Shown here: positions 1 through 8,941 of the stretch, one piece after another
Layout of the letters: every line of letters starts with the position of its first letter
Numbering within the stretch: the stretch's first letter is position 1
Assembly: GCA_023386045.1 (NCBI GenBank)
Contig: JAEWKK010000019.1
Location: 372,001 to 436,000, forward strand
Length of the DNA: 64,000 bases
Reading direction: 5' to 3'
Origin: Bacteroidota bacterium
GTDB taxonomy: Bacteria > Bacteroidota > Bacteroidia > Chitinophagales > Chitinophagaceae
Made by a program: the position numbers and the translations under genes
The notes under the pieces: generated by a model
Seen by the model: only the letters and a program-made list of their open reading frames with translations
The model's database searches: none
Told to the model about the DNA's origin: nothing

Positions 1-639
1 CCTGGTATCCTTTCCTCCCTTAGCTATTTTTTCTTCCTTTTGTTTAGCTTTTTCCTCTTTTTGTTTTACCTGTACTACATCCGGCTTCTCTTCTTTTTCC
101 TTTATTTTTTCACGCTGTTTTTTATTGTCTGCTACTGCTACGTAGTTGTTTTGGTTAGGGATGATACCAAGCTCCTTCAAATGATTGATCAGGGGTGAAT
201 GAAGACTGTCTGAAGATTTGGCTAATTCAATTTTTCCTGGAACAGAATAGTAAATTTTTGTCCTGTTGGTTTTCCAGGTGCCATTAAGACTAACCACACT
301 GTCCTGTCCCATCAGCGGCATACTAATGGTGCGTTTCACTTTCTTAGCAGGAGATTCAGGAAAATTATTGGCAACAAACTTATCATCCTCAATTACCAGA
401 GAATCGCCAATGATCTGGCCTTTAACCTTTCGGATGCCATAATAAAAAGTATCATTCGCTACAAAAGTCACATAGGAATAACCTGAGACTTTGCCTTTAT
501 ACATGGCGATAGCGAGCTCATATTGCTGGATCATTTTGGCGCTGTCGTTATGCAGCACTCCGGAATAAAAGCCGTCGATCTTTTGGGCTGAAAGATGAAG
601 ACTGCCCATTAATAAAACTAGAAGCATCAGGTTTTTCAT
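1..639 (-). CDS. Secreted protein with Lys/Glu-rich tail (3' end outside window)
   Basis: The reading frame runs leftward from the ATG at 639 to the window edge, giving about 213 codons with no stop. The first 19 residues form a signal peptide (MKNLMLLVLLMGSLHLSAQ), so the product is exported. Residues about 20-150 look beta-rich with no motif I recognise. From about residue 175 the protein becomes a charged stretch dominated by Lys, Glu and Gln, probably helical. The ATG overlaps the mnmH stop codon in an ATGA arrangement, so the two genes are likely translationally coupled. The function is unknown, and the C-terminal domain, if any, lies outside the window. Confidence 0.7.
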   Translation of the reverse strand, partial: MKNLMLLVLLMGSLHLSAQKIDGFYSGVLHNDSAKMIQQYELAIAMYKGKVSGYSYVTFVANDTFYYGIRKVKGQIIGDSLVIEDDKFVANNFPESPAKKVKRTISMPLMGQDSVVSLNGTWKTNRTKIYYSVPGKIELAKSSDSLHSPLINHLKELGIIPNQNNYVAVADNKKQREKIKEKEEKPDVVQVKQKEEKAKQKEEKIAKGGKDTR

Positions 640-1727
640 ACAGACTGGTATTTGATCAATAGTTGCGCGTTCGAGGTGCTGACCTTTTCACACGCTACTG
701 TTGTTAATAACGCATCAAGGCCTTCCCTGTTGTGCAGGCCTTTAAGATAACGCTTATCATAGTAATCAAGAAGTACACGGAAGGCTTCTTTTACATTTCC
801 TGCCTCCAGGCATTCTATTGCGTGTTTTGCATGTTGTCCGCCCAGCCTTTTCGTAATTCGCTGTACGCTATCCACGAGGTTTTCCCTGGGATAAGTCCCA
901 TATTCTTCAACAATGTGATCCAGTCTTTCTTCAAATGGAATATCCAGAAATAAAACAGGAGACTTCCTGATATTTTCCCATAGTGCTGCGGGTAAATTCA
1001 AATTGCCTATTCGCTGACTCTCATCTTCCAGCCATATTGGATTTTGACCAGCCTCTGTTTTCTTCCTGAGTAAAGCTTCGCTCAGCAGGTTTTCAAACAT
1101 TTCCTGGCCGGGTTGTTTAGGCATTCCATAACCACCAAATGCCGAACCTTTATGACAGGCTAGACCTTCCAGGTCAATCACGGGGCCTCCCAGCTTTTGC
1201 AATTCATTCAATACTTCTGTTTTTCCTGAACCCGTATAACCACCAAGAATTTTAAATGAATAAGGATTCGAAAAACTTTGCAGCACATGGTTGCGATAAG
1301 CTTTATATCCCCCCGCCAATACAAAAACCCTGAAGCCATAAAGATCCAGTAACCAGGATACGGCTCCGCTTCTCATGCCGCCTCTCCAGCAATAAATATA
1401 AACTGTTGGAGGAGTAGCCGTGACTGCATCCTTTTGATTTCCCGTTGGCCCCGATATTATTTTTTGACTAAGAAGCGATTCCGCTCTTTCCACCATAGGT
1501 CGCATCCTGGGGCCAAAATAATCCAGCCCTACCTTGATGGCCTGTTCCCTGCTCTTTTGTTTGTAAGTGGTGCCCACGACTTTTCTTTCCTCATCTGTAA
1601 AAAGAGGAAAGCTGACAGCTCCAGGCAGGTGCGCATGTTCATATTCGCCGGGAGAGCGCACATCGAGGATCAGAGTGCCGGCGGATCTTTCTAAAAAATC
1701 ATGGATTGGAAGCCTTTGTATTGCCAC
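636..1727 (-). CDS. mnmH: tRNA 2-selenouridine synthase (rhodanese/P-loop)
   Basis: MnmH (SelU/YbbB) acts on 2-thiouridine at the wobble position of certain tRNAs, geranylating it and then exchanging sulfur for selenium using selenophosphate. The 363-residue length matches the family. An N-terminal rhodanese domain (about 10-145) carries the catalytic-loop cysteine at about C113 in CWRGGMRS. A P-loop, GYTGSGKT, lies at about 163-170 and begins the C-terminal ATPase-like domain. No selD is visible in the window, so the selenium donor must be encoded elsewhere or only the geranylation step is used. The stop overlaps the next ATG (ATGA), suggesting coupling to the secreted protein downstream. 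Confidence 0.93.
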   Translation of the reverse strand: MAIQRLPIHDFLERSAGTLILDVRSPGEYEHAHLPGAVSFPLFTDEERKVVGTTYKQKSREQAIKVGLDYFGPRMRPMVERAESLLSQKIISGPTGNQKDAVTATPPTVYIYCWRGGMRSGAVSWLLDLYGFRVFVLAGGYKAYRNHVLQSFSNPYSFKILGGYTGSGKTEVLNELQKLGGPVIDLEGLACHKGSAFGGYGMPKQPGQEMFENLLSEALLRKKTEAGQNPIWLEDESQRIGNLNLPAALWENIRKSPVLFLDIPFEERLDHIVEEYGTYPRENLVDSVQRITKRLGGQHAKHAIECLEAGNVKEAFRVLLDYYDKRYLKGLHNREGLDALLTTVACEKVSTSNAQLLIKYQSV

Positions 1728-1756
1728 GATGGCAAATGTATCTTAAGACAGTAAAT

Positions 1757-1788
1757 AAAAAATGCTTCCTTAATGGAAGCATTTTTTA
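1757..1788 (-). terminator. Rho-independent terminator after the 1806-2396 lipoprotein gene
   Basis: A stem AATGCTTCC / GGAAGCATT with a 5-base loop is flanked by A and T runs. Read on the minus strand it follows the lipoprotein stop at 1806 and precedes mnmH, so it separates the two transcripts. Confidence 0.8.
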
Positions 1789-1805
1789 TAATAGAATCTG
1801 ATCTT

Positions 1806-2396
1806 TTAATTAGAATCTGTCTTCACCTTATTATCATCGGCATCATATTTCACCTTGCCGCTTTTATCTTTTATCTTGATATCACCATCCTTGCTCACTT
1901 TGATCTTGGTATCACCTGATTTTGTTTTCCATGATTTGTCTATTTTTTCATCGTCTGTTTTCCAGCGCGTGTCATAACTTACCCAGTTACCATTATCATC
2001 CTTATACATCAACTGGTCCTTGTCCATTTTAGCTTCACCGCTTTGTTTCCAGGTCCAGTCTTCATCATCCAAACCATAAACCCACCAGCTCTGGCTGTCT
2101 ACATAACGCCACACAGGCTGGTTGTTTTCATCTGTTACTTCACCTGTTTCACGGTTTACTGTAAGTTTTTTATAAGCCTTTCCTGTTTTGGGATTATAGT
2201 ACCGTCCCTGTGTGCTATTGGTTTCCAGCTCATCTGCATAGGCAGCGTAATCGCCGGTAGATGTATTGGTGTTAACAGTGGTGTTAGCTGCAGTTGAATC
2301 CGCATTGTCAGCCGTGGTGTTGGCATCATTACCACATGATGCCAGTGCAGCAACACCCAGTGCCATTGCAAATGATAAGATCTTGTTCTGTTTCAT
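1806..2396 (-). CDS. Lipoprotein of unknown function, beta-repeat rich
   Basis: The 196-residue protein begins with a lipoprotein signal peptide ending in ALASC, with the lipidated cysteine at C21. A Thr/Ala/Asn-rich linker (about 25-50) follows. The remainder is rich in Trp, Asp and Lys and ends in short alternating DxKIK/DGDIKIKDKSGKVKYD-like strands, which read like a beta-sheet repeat. I do not recognise the family. It is flanked by terminators on both sides, so it is probably monocistronic. Membrane anchoring in the periplasm or at the surface is inferred from the lipobox only. Confidence 0.75.
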   Translation of the reverse strand: MKQNKILSFAMALGVAALASCGNDANTTADNADSTAANTTVNTNTSTGDYAAYADELETNSTQGRYYNPKTGKAYKKLTVNRETGEVTDENNQPVWRYVDSQSWWVYGLDDEDWTWKQSGEAKMDKDQLMYKDDNGNWVSYDTRWKTDDEKIDKSWKTKSGDTKIKVSKDGDIKIKDKSGKVKYDADDNKVKTDSN

Positions 2397-2449
2397 GTTA
2401 AAGATTTTTGTTTCACCTTAACCTTACAAAAATGAGACCGCAGGAGAGG

Positions 2450-2496
2450 AATCCTCAAAAACAAAAATGCACAGCCCGCTTTACGAACTGTGCATT
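2450..2496 (-). terminator. Rho-independent terminator of rho
   Basis: A perfect 9-bp stem (AATGCACAG with CTGTGCATT, 13-base loop) lies 20 bp past the rho stop. On the minus strand it is followed by TTTTTGTTTTT. The termination-factor gene thus has a strong intrinsic terminator. Confidence 0.85.
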
Positions 2497-2515
2497 GACA
2501 TTATTAAAAATGAAA

Positions 2516-4135
2516 TTATCCATTCATAGAAGCCAGGAACTCTTCATTGCTTTTAGTTCCTCTCATTCTTCTCAGTAATTCATTCATGGCCTCATCTGTA
2601 TTCATATCATTGAGATATACACGAAGCAGGTTCATGCGTTGTAATACATCTCTTTCCAATAAAAGATCATCGCGACGAGTGGAAGAAGCGGTAAGATCAA
2701 TTGCCGGATAAACGCGCTTGTTGGCCAAACGGCGATCAAGCTGCAATTCCATGTTACCTGTACCCTTGAATTCCTCAAAGATCACCTCATCCATTTTTGA
2801 TCCGGTGTCGATCAGCGCGGTTGCAAGAATGGTAAGCGAACCTCCATTCTCGATCTTTCTGGCCGCACCAAAAAATTGCTTGGGCTTTTGCATGGCATTG
2901 GCTTCAACACCACCCGATAAAACCTTACCGGAGGCAGGCGCTACAGTATTGTGAGCCCGTGCAAGTCTTGTAATGGAATCAAGAAGAATGATCACATCGT
3001 GGCCACACTCTACCAGTCGTTTTGCTTTTTGCAGGGCAACTGTGGAAACCTTTACGTGCTTTTCTGCAGGTTCATCAAAAGTTGAAGCAATCACTTCAGC
3101 TTTTACGGAACGTTCCATATCTGTAACCTCTTCCGGTCTTTCATCAACCAGAACTACCATCAGGTAGCAATCAGGATGATTTTTAGCGATGGCATTTGCC
3201 ACAGCTTTCAGCAACATGGTCTTACCAGTTTTTGGCTGGGCAACGATCAATCCACGCTGGCCCTTTCCAATTGGGGTGAACAGATCCATGATACGGGTGG
3301 AATAATTATCCGGAGAATCAAAAAGGTTGAGTTTTTCGAAAGGGAACAATGGCGTCAGGTAATCAAAAGGAACCCTGTCGCGCACTTCTTCTGGGCTCTT
3401 GCCATTTATGGTTTCCACCTTTAAGAGTGCAAAATATTTTTCACCTTCTTTGGGAGGACGTACAGAACCATAAACAGTATCTCCCGTTTTCAGACCAAAC
3501 AATTTGATCTGGGAAGGAGAAACATAGATATCATCGGGAGAAGAAAGGTAGTTGTAGTCAGAAGAACGAAGGAAGCCATAACCATCAGGCATCATTTCCA
3601 GTACGCCTTCAGCAAGGATGATCCCGTCAAATTCAATATTGAAAACCTGTTCCCTGCGTTGAGGGAAGAACTTGCTGACCTGTGTTCCTCTTTCCGGTTC
3701 AGGAATAACTGTTTCCTGGGAAGGTGCTTCTTCCTCTGCCTGGGGTATTTCCATTTGTGTGGAAGGACTTGCAGGTTGCAGATTTTCTGTTTCTTCCTCA
3801 GAAGAATCATCAGCTTTTTTCCTTGTGGTCTTTTTGGGTTTTTCTGCTTTTTTAGCAGCGGCTTTTTTAGCAGCAGGTCTTTTTTCAACCACGGGTTCAT
3901 CTTCAACAATAGCTTCTTCCGTAGTATTAGCAGTGGAAGCTTTAATGATGCGCTTACGTTTAGCGGGTTCTCCGCCTGCAGATTTTTGAGCGCTGCTGAC
4001 CACGGCTTGTTTATCAAGGATCTTGTAAACCAACTCCTGTTTGTTCAGCTTTTTTGCATTTTCAATCTTAAGGTCTTCAGCAATGTCCAGTAATTCCGGA
4101 ACAAGCATATCGTTCAACTGCAAAATGTCGTACAT
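2516..4135 (-). CDS. rho: Transcription termination factor Rho, Bacteroidota long form
   Basis: Rho is the hexameric RNA helicase that ends transcription at unstructured C-rich RNA. Residues 1-45 form the N-terminal helical domain. Residues about 50-155 are a low-complexity insertion, with KKAAAKKAEKPKK-like basic runs followed by an acidic Glu/Gln/Pro-rich run. The cold-shock-like RNA-binding domain begins near 165 (EGVLEMMPDGYGFLR). The ATPase core starts near 270, with the P-loop AQPKTGKT at about 299-306 and the Walker B segment MVVLVDERPEEV. At 539 residues it is about 120 longer than E. coli Rho (419), almost all because of the insertion. Inserted linkers are known in Bacteroidota and Actinobacteria Rho proteins. 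Confidence 0.97.
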   Translation of the reverse strand: MYDILQLNDMLVPELLDIAEDLKIENAKKLNKQELVYKILDKQAVVSSAQKSAGGEPAKRKRIIKASTANTTEEAIVEDEPVVEKRPAAKKAAAKKAEKPKKTTRKKADDSSEEETENLQPASPSTQMEIPQAEEEAPSQETVIPEPERGTQVSKFFPQRREQVFNIEFDGIILAEGVLEMMPDGYGFLRSSDYNYLSSPDDIYVSPSQIKLFGLKTGDTVYGSVRPPKEGEKYFALLKVETINGKSPEEVRDRVPFDYLTPLFPFEKLNLFDSPDNYSTRIMDLFTPIGKGQRGLIVAQPKTGKTMLLKAVANAIAKNHPDCYLMVVLVDERPEEVTDMERSVKAEVIASTFDEPAEKHVKVSTVALQKAKRLVECGHDVIILLDSITRLARAHNTVAPASGKVLSGGVEANAMQKPKQFFGAARKIENGGSLTILATALIDTGSKMDEVIFEEFKGTGNMELQLDRRLANKRVYPAIDLTASSTRRDDLLLERDVLQRMNLLRVYLNDMNTDEAMNELLRRMRGTKSNEEFLASMNG

Positions 4136-4941
4136 AAGAAACTATTATTTGATGCTTTAAGTGGAGATAACCAGTCTGTTTAGTTATTGATTGTTTATTG
4201 AATGGGATCGAAAAAGAACCGGTGTTGCGAGTAAAAGGGTATGAGCTCTCAACTGTTTCTGCTGCAAGTTTACAGCCTAAAAGCAGAAAATCAAAATTTT
4301 TATTGGGCCTGGTTTAATTCTTAACGAAACCTGTTGGGAGCTGTTTTTGATTGATTTTAAGGGCTATGTGCATTAATTTCTCATTCAGCTTTTGCCCGGG
4401 CTATCCGCTTTGCTTCTATCCCGCAGCCCTTCGTCTATCACTGATGTCTGGAGAACATGGTAAACTTAATAAAAGTTTTATTCATTGAGCTTTGGCAACC
4501 GTAAGTATAGGACTTTCGATTTTTCAATGCAAGAGGGATCGCATCCTCCTACGTTAAACTTCGGTGGACAATGACGGAAATCCTCCGAGCGGAGCGAGGA
4601 GATTGGAGCATAATCAAGTGAAAAGCAACCAAAGTTGCTTTGAACGAAGATTACGAGCGAAGCTCAGCCCGACCCTGAGCCGAGGACTATTAAACACTAC
4701 CTCTATAATGAAAGTAAGGCGAAGGGACTTGCCCAAAACCTTTAATTGCTTCTTTATCCTCTTTGCCTTGTTTAATTTACCCTAACTGTAGTGTTCATCT
4801 ATCGATGATAAATCATTTGACCATGCAATGAAATAAGTTTTTATTTTAAGACATGCGTGCTGAATCCATAAATCAATGGTCAGCAATTATCTTTGCAGCC
4901 CTCGTGCAGGCGGCCTTACACTGCGTGACAAACAGAATCAT
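4136..4941. other. Gene-poor 0.8-kb gap between rho and asnS with small hairpins
   Basis: I see no convincing gene here. The leftmost 100 bases must hold the rho promoter on the minus strand, and the rightmost 60 the asnS promoter. Between 4570 and 4690 there is a cluster of short inverted repeats: TCCTC/GAGGA near 4578, AAGCAAC/GTTGCTT at 4623-4640 and GCTCAG/CTGAGC near 4660-4681. The cluster may be a decayed repeat or a structured RNA. The 73-codon open frame at 4564-4785 runs through these hairpins and resembles no protein I know. Confidence 0.5.
4888..4895 (+). promoter_or_regulatory. Putative Bacteroidota -7 box of asnS
   Basis: TATCTTTG fits TAnnTTTG, the -7 consensus of Bacteroidota sigma factor. 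It lies 46 bp before the ATG at 4942. No clear -33 TTTG is seen. A start site just past this box would exclude the upstream in-frame codon at 4876 as the translation start. Confidence 0.45.
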
Positions 4942-6378
4942 ATGTTTAACAAGCGAACAAAGATCAAAGAACTTCTGACCTGGACTCCGGAGAACCAGGA
5001 AGTAACAGTAATGGGATGGGTACGTACCTTCCGCAACAACCAGTTTGTGGCATTGAATGACGGCTCTACCAATAACAACCTGCAGGTGGTAATAGAGCTT
5101 GGAAAATATGACGATGCTTTTCTCAAGCGCATCACTACCAGTTCTTCATTAAAAGTGAAGGGAACCGTAATCGCTTCGCTGGGTAAAGGACAAAGCCTTG
5201 AAGTGAAAGCTACTGAAGTTGAGATCCTTGGCGACAGTGACCCAGAAAAATATCCGCTGCAACCCAAGAAACACAGTCTTGAATTTCTCAGGGAGATCGC
5301 ACACCTGCGCTTCCGTACCAATACATTTGGAGCTGTATTCCGCATCAGGCATTCACTGGCATTTGCGATCCATAAATTTTTTAACGACAAAGGATTTGTT
5401 TACCTGCATACTCCCATTATTACCGCCAGCGATGCAGAGGGTGCGGGAGAAATGTTCAGGGTAACAACCTTACCATTTGACAATCCTCCCAGGAAAGAAG
5501 ATGGGAATATAGATTTTTCAGAAGATTTCTTTGGCCGCGCTACCAATCTTACTGTAAGTGGACAATTAGAAGGAGAGCTGGGTGCTACTGCCTTTGGTGA
5601 TATCTATACATTCGGTCCTACATTCCGGGCAGAGAATTCCAATACCGCCAGGCATCTTGCCGAGTTCTGGATGATAGAACCGGAAATGGCTTTCAGTGAC
5701 CTGGAAGACAATGCGAATCTTGCTGAAGAATTCATTCAGTATATCATTCGCTATGCCATGGAAAACAATGCGGATGATCTGGAGTTTTTACGTCAGCGCC
5801 TGCTGGATGAAGAAAAGCAAAAACCCATGAACGAACGCAATGAACTGGACCTCATTCAGAAATTGCAGTTTGTAGTAGACAATCAATTTGAACGCATCAC
5901 TTATACTGAAGCCATCGATATTCTGTTACAGTCGCCCGCTTATAAAAAGAAAAAATTCCAGTACGATGTCAAGTGGGGCATCGACATGCAAAGCGAACAT
6001 GAGCGCTACCTGGTAGAAAAGCATTTCAAAAAACCTGTGATCGTTACCGATTATCCCAAAGAGATCAAGGCTTTTTACATGAGGCAAAACGAAGACGGCA
6101 AAACCGTAGCAGCCATGGATATCCTGGCACCAGGCATTGGCGAAATCGTAGGCGGTTCACAAAGAGAAGAGCGTTACGATAAGCTGGTGGAGCGTATGAA
6201 AGAAATGCATGTGCCGGCAGAAGAACTTTGGTGGTACCTTGATACCAGGCGCTTTGGTACCGTGCCGCATGCAGGTTTTGGTCTGGGCTTTGAACGTATG
6301 GTGCAGTTTGTAACAGGCATGGGAAATATCAGGGACGTGATTGCCTTTCCAAGAACACCAAAAAGTGCGGAGTTCTGA
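4942..6378 (+). CDS. asnS: Asparaginyl-tRNA synthetase
   Basis: This cytoplasmic class IIb synthetase charges tRNA-Asn. The 478-residue product has an N-terminal OB-fold anticodon-binding domain (about 10-110, TVMGWVRTFRNNQFVALNDGS). The catalytic domain follows, with class II motif 2 around FGPTFRAENSNTARHLAEFWMIEPE and motif 3 at GFGLGFERMVQF near the C-terminus. The ending FPRTPKSAEF is typical of AsnRS. The frame stays open 22 codons upstream to 4876, but the family starts with a MFNKRTKIKELL-like sequence and a likely -7 box sits between the two candidates, so I start at 4942. Confidence 0.97.
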   Translation: MFNKRTKIKELLTWTPENQEVTVMGWVRTFRNNQFVALNDGSTNNNLQVVIELGKYDDAFLKRITTSSSLKVKGTVIASLGKGQSLEVKATEVEILGDSDPEKYPLQPKKHSLEFLREIAHLRFRTNTFGAVFRIRHSLAFAIHKFFNDKGFVYLHTPIITASDAEGAGEMFRVTTLPFDNPPRKEDGNIDFSEDFFGRATNLTVSGQLEGELGATAFGDIYTFGPTFRAENSNTARHLAEFWMIEPEMAFSDLEDNANLAEEFIQYIIRYAMENNADDLEFLRQRLLDEEKQKPMNERNELDLIQKLQFVVDNQFERITYTEAIDILLQSPAYKKKKFQYDVKWGIDMQSEHERYLVEKHFKKPVIVTDYPKEIKAFYMRQNEDGKTVAAMDILAPGIGEIVGGSQREERYDKLVERMKEMHVPAEELWWYLDTRRFGTVPHAGFGLGFERMVQFVTGMGNIRDVIAFPRTPKSAEF

Positions 6379-6476
6379 TTCCTCACTTCGTTCGGAAGGA
6401 CAAAGGACACTGCGTTCGGATCGTAATAAAATTAATTCCCGCTTTCCCGTTTTCCCGGCTATCCTCTCTACAGGGC

Positions 6477-7271
6477 TTATTCTTTTTCTGTAATGCAAAC
6501 CAATGGAATGGTCAGTTTTCTCAGTAATTCCTCTGTATGTGTTCTGAAAGTAAGTCGCTCCAGGAAACTGTGCCTGTGCGGAAGGACCATCAGCATATCA
6601 ATATTGTTTTCCTGCAGATAGGTTTGAATGCCATGAAGGAATTCATCATCACGAATAGTTTTCGGAACGATATTCAATCCTTCCACAACCGTATTGAATT
6701 CCCTGGTGCTTGTTTTTTGCGGCTGTACATGGATCACATGAAGTTTTGCTCCCAGCGCTTCTACAAAAGTTCTGATCTTCTGGTGGGGTAATATTTCCTT
6801 TTCATCAATGGCAAGTGCGATGGATCTGACTTCTTTTCGATGAGCATTCTCCGGAACAACAATCACAGGCGCCTGTGCATGTCTTACAATTGCAGATGAA
6901 GTACTCCCGAAAAAGAACCGCTCCACGCCACCTGCACCATGCTTGCCGGTAACAATGGCCAGGGTATCAGTTTCTTTGCAAACATCCTTCAATTCATCTG
7001 TTACATCTCCCATCCTGCTTTCTGTTCTGATAGTAATGGAAGGATATGATTTGGCAAGGATCTCTTTGGTTTTATTCAAACCCAGGTCTGCATTGTGTTT
7101 CAGTTCTTCAGCAGAGATCATCAATACCGGAACTTCGCTCATGCTCACTGGTATCTGGAAAACATGCAATAACAAAATACCGGCACCGGTTTTTTCTGCA
7201 AGCTGCCCGGCATAAAGCATGGCATTTTCTGCAGGCACTGAAAAATCGGTAGGAACAATGATCTGTTTCAT
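6477..7271 (-). CDS. Tandem universal stress protein (UspA family)
   Basis: The 264-residue protein holds two UspA folds in a row. The first (about 1-145) starts KQIIVPTDFSVPAENAMLYAGQLA and ends with GKHGAGGVERFFFGSTSSAIVRHAQAPVIVVPE, which matches the ATP-binding pattern G-x2-G-x9-GS. The second (about 150-264) ends ...EELLRKLTIPLVCI and lacks a clear G-rich loop, so probably only one half binds nucleotide. Tandem Usp proteins are common in Bacteroidota. The client process is unknown. The gene is convergent with asnS and has no obvious partner. Confidence 0.9.
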   Translation of the reverse strand: MKQIIVPTDFSVPAENAMLYAGQLAEKTGAGILLLHVFQIPVSMSEVPVLMISAEELKHNADLGLNKTKEILAKSYPSITIRTESRMGDVTDELKDVCKETDTLAIVTGKHGAGGVERFFFGSTSSAIVRHAQAPVIVVPENAHRKEVRSIALAIDEKEILPHQKIRTFVEALGAKLHVIHVQPQKTSTREFNTVVEGLNIVPKTIRDDEFLHGIQTYLQENNIDMLMVLPHRHSFLERLTFRTHTEELLRKLTIPLVCITEKE

Positions 7272-7384
7272 TCAGGTAATTTTATTGGTAGTTGATGATC
7301 TGGTTTAAAAATTACGAAGTTTTTGACGATGAGGAAAATAGGAATTGTGGAAAAGATACGGGACTTCATCTTAAGTCAAAAATT

Positions 7385-7908
7385 ATGGCTTCAATTGAAC
7401 AAGGGATCCAAATGCCCGGCAACAGAAAAAGGCACACAGATTTTTCTTCCATAAGAATTGATATGACACCAATGGTTGATCTGGGTTTCCTGCTGATCAG
7501 TTTTTTATTTTCACAACAAGAATTTCACAGCCTGTTTCTCTTGGACTTATTATGCCTAAAGAAGCTTTGGAATCGGGAATAAAGTAAAGCCGCACATTAA
7601 CTGTAATACCTGCAAAAGGGAATCGGGTTTTTGCCTATGAAGGGAAATGGGAAACTGCTTATAGCAGCAACAGTATTATATCCTCAAACTATCAGTCAGC
7701 TGATGGAATTGGACAATTGATCAGGAACAAGCAGAAAAAATTAGGTGTGAACAGCTCAAAGCTTTTCCTGGTCATCAAGCCTTCGGAATCATCTTCTTAT
7801 AAGAACCTGGTTGACCTGCTGGATGAGACCATCATCAATGATGTCAAATATTATGTGGTCGTGGACCCCGGTGTGGAAGAAAAAAAATATCTTAAAGATA
7901 AGTTGTAA
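7385..7908 (+). pseudogene. exbD-like pseudogene (frameshift plus nonsense codon)
   Basis: Intact ExbD is an inner-membrane proton-channel subunit that energises TonB. The frame from ATG 7385 encodes an ExbD N-terminus, with basic residues then IDMTPMVDLGFLLISF, the membrane helix with its channel Asp. The match stops at a six-T run (7501-7506). One missing T explains this, because the +1 frame continues as IFTTRISQPVSLGLIMPKE, the usual ExbD continuation. That frame then meets TAA at 7585-7587. It resumes in the same frame as LTVIPAKGNRVFAYEGKWETA and ends ...KLFLVIKPSESSSYKNLVDLLDETIINDVKYYVV, the usual ExbD C-terminal region. No exbB is adjacent. It looks like a dead orphan copy. Confidence 0.88.
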
Positions 7909-7942
7909 CAGGGCAAAACGCACTACAGGAGCGGATTCGGCG

Positions 7943-7950
7943 TACATTTG
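7943..7950 (+). promoter_or_regulatory. Putative -7 box of the 2OG dioxygenase gene
   Basis: TACATTTG matches TAnnTTTG exactly, 20 bp before the ATG at 7970. It supports that ATG over the upstream in-frame start at 7811, which would lie inside the exbD remnant. Confidence 0.5.
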
Positions 7951-7969
7951 CGGACTCAAAAAAACACCG

Positions 7970-8914
7970 ATGAATATTCCCGTAGTTGATCTTTCCGATT
8001 TTTTAAGCGGCGATGAAACCCGCAAACAAAATTTTGTTCAACAATTAGGCAGGGCTTATGAAGAAGTAGGCTTTGTTGCCGTAAAAAACCACGGCATTCC
8101 CGATGCGCTGATTGCTGACCTCTACCAGTATGTTGAAGCATTTTTTCAACTTCCTTTTGAAACAAAGGTTAAATACGAAAAGCCGGAATTGGCGGGACAG
8201 CGAGGTTATACTTCATTTGGAAGAGAGCACGCCAAAGGTTCAGAAGCGCCGGATCTGAAAGAGTTTTTCCAGTTTGGACAAACCGTTGAAGACAATGATC
8301 CAATAAAGGAAGAATACCCGGAAAACATTACAGTTACAGAAGTACCGGAATTTACACCAACACTACTCGCCTCTTACAAAAATTTTGAAAAATCAGGTCG
8401 TGCACTTTTGAAAGCCATTGCACTGTACCTGGGTCTTGATGAAAATTATTTTGAGTCTTTTGTACACAATGGGAACTCGATCCTGAGAGCCATTCATTAT
8501 CCTCCTATTACTTCAGAACCAAAGTCGGCTATCCGTGCAGAACAACACGAGGATATTAACCTGATCACCTTACTGGTTGGTGCTTCTGCGGATGGATTGG
8601 AAATCCTGAGCAAAACCAACGAATGGGTACCGGTAACTTCTTTGCCGGAGCAGATCGTGGTTAATGTTGGCGATATGCTGCAACGATTGACCAATAACAA
8701 GCTGAAATCAACCACACACCGCGTGGTAAATCCACCGAAAGAAAAATGGGGATCTTCACGTTATTCCATTCCATTCTTTCTTCATCCCAAAGGAAAAATG
8801 AGCCTGGCCTGTCTGGAAGGATGTATTGATGAACAACATCCCAAAGCCTATGAAGATGCAACAGCAGGAGAATACCTTGATGAAAGATTAAGAGAGATCG
8901 GATTGAAGAAATAA
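7970..8914 (+). CDS. 2-oxoglutarate/Fe(II) oxygenase, isopenicillin N synthase family
   Basis: The 314-residue product has the two-part layout of the family: an N-terminal DIOX_N domain (about 4-120, IPVVDLSDF...GFVAVKNHGIP) and a C-terminal 2OG-FeII oxygenase domain (about 165-275). The iron ligands are visible as H193 and D195 in EQHEDINLIT and H250 in STTHRV. The 2-oxoglutarate-binding R264 and S266 are in SRYSIPFF. The enzyme is therefore expected to be active. The substrate cannot be read from the sequence, and the neighbours give no pathway. The open frame extends upstream to 7811 but overlaps the exbD remnant there, and that extension does not resemble the family. Confidence 0.92.
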   Translation: MNIPVVDLSDFLSGDETRKQNFVQQLGRAYEEVGFVAVKNHGIPDALIADLYQYVEAFFQLPFETKVKYEKPELAGQRGYTSFGREHAKGSEAPDLKEFFQFGQTVEDNDPIKEEYPENITVTEVPEFTPTLLASYKNFEKSGRALLKAIALYLGLDENYFESFVHNGNSILRAIHYPPITSEPKSAIRAEQHEDINLITLLVGASADGLEILSKTNEWVPVTSLPEQIVVNVGDMLQRLTNNKLKSTTHRVVNPPKEKWGSSRYSIPFFLHPKGKMSLACLEGCIDEQHPKAYEDATAGEYLDERLREIGLKK

Positions 8915-8941
8915 GATAAGTATTCCTGCCAATAAAATTTT

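Noticed and set aside
4564..4785. 73-codon open frame in the rho-asnS gap
   Set aside because: It runs through hairpins, has no start context and no recognisable composition.
4876..4941. N-terminal extension of AsnRS
   Set aside because: It spans the probable promoter and does not match the family start.
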